This document shows positions 31,791 to 32,096 of a DNA stretch of 32,096 nt, in pieces (positions within the stretch are counted from its first letter, which is position 1; each line of letters begins with the position of its first letter). Position numbers and translations under genes: made by a program. The stretch is from Raoultibacter timonensis (GTDB lineage: Bacteria; Actinomycetota; Coriobacteriia; Coriobacteriales; Eggerthellaceae), in contig NZ_LT964679.1 of assembly GCF_900240215.1 (NCBI RefSeq), positions 992,035 through 1,024,130 on the forward strand, given 5' to 3'. The notes beneath the pieces were generated by a model that worked only from the letters and a program-made list of their open reading frames with translations, was not told where the DNA came from and searched no databases.

Positions 31791-32096
31791 CTACAGGCAG
31801 GCTTTGATAAGCTGCACGAACGTTTCGGCCTTGAGGCTGGCACCGCCGACGAGTCCTCCGTCGATGTTCTCCATGGCCATGAGCCCCTCGACGTTGCCGG
31901 GGTTCATCGAACCGCCGTAGAGCACGCGCATGTCTTCGGCCGTTTCGGCATCGGCGATTTCGGCCACCGTACGCCTAATGGCCGCGCACACCTCGTCGGC
32001 CTGTTCGGGCGTAGCGGTGCGGCCCGTGCCGATCGCCCAGACCGGCTCGCTGGGCACCCCGCCATCGGCCTCACCAGCCGCCTCACCCCCTTTTAC
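31791..32096 (-). CDS. tpiA: Triosephosphate isomerase, C-terminal part (5' end beyond window)
   Basis: The last 101 residues of TpiA, interconverting dihydroxyacetone phosphate and glyceraldehyde 3-phosphate. [17 protein letters not shown] carries the catalytic Glu and flexible loop 6. YGGSMNPGN and [10 protein letters not shown] are the phosphate-binding loops. The frame is open through the right edge. Just before SEPVW the sequence [15 protein letters not shown] is Gly/Ala/Glu-rich and unlike the hydrophobic strand normally there, suggesting an insertion. First of tpiA-gpmI-secG as far as visible. Confidence 0.94.
   Translation of the reverse strand, partial: VKGGEAAGEADGGVPSEPVWAIGTGRTATPEQADEVCAAIRRTVAEIADAETAEDMRVLYGGSMNPGNVEGLMAMENIDGGLVGGASLKAETFVQLIKACL

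Overview
The window is GC-rich, densely coding chromosomal DNA. It most resembles a high-GC, Gram-positive anaerobe of the Coriobacteriia, probably an Eggerthellaceae-like gut actinobacterium. That placement is inferred from gene content and protein style: acetate fermentation genes, a Tat-lipoprotein nitrate reductase, an YugP-type peptidase, a DUF559 protein, and GTG/TTG starts with purine-rich ribosome sites. No 16S gene is present, so it is not proven. I see no rRNA, CRISPR array, insertion sequence or prophage.

Left part (1-8080): the 5' two thirds of ileS (minus); degV (plus) with a strong terminator; a PLP-fold aminotransferase relative that lacks its catalytic lysine (minus); DNA polymerase IV (plus); and a two-gene galactofuranose/glycan unit, glf plus a GT2 glycosyltransferase (minus). 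Middle-left (8260-15762): pta and ackA face each other across a shared bidirectional terminator. Then come a HIT protein, the yugP-like/xseA/xseB run, ribonuclease D, and a diacylglycerol-kinase-family lipid kinase.

Middle (15885-19627): a DUF559 (Vsr-like nuclease fold) protein, then about 600 bases without a convincing gene but with a 27-base inverted repeat. Next is a TerC-family membrane protein behind a yybP-ykoY (manganese) riboswitch with its own terminator, divergent from an unknown membrane-anchored protein.

The most distinctive region is 19650-26524. It holds a compact periplasmic nitrate reductase operon, napG-napA-napB-napD-napH, without napC or napF. NapA carries a Tat signal that ends in a lipobox, and NapB is also a lipoprotein, so the reductase is probably tethered to the outer face of the single membrane. 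NapH and NapG would carry electrons from the quinol pool. Convergent to it is a soluble GAF-domain histidine kinase and a NarL-type response regulator. A NarL-like 7-2-7 palindrome lies upstream of napG. This suggests a self-contained nitrate-sensing and nitrate-respiring module.

Right part (26807-32096): tRNA-Val (minus), tRNA-Gly and tRNA-Cys (plus), a Nudix hydrolase, a HAD hydrolase, a cation diffusion facilitator and tRNA-Leu. Last is the end of a glycolytic operon read leftwards: tpiA (cut by the window edge), gpmI, secG.
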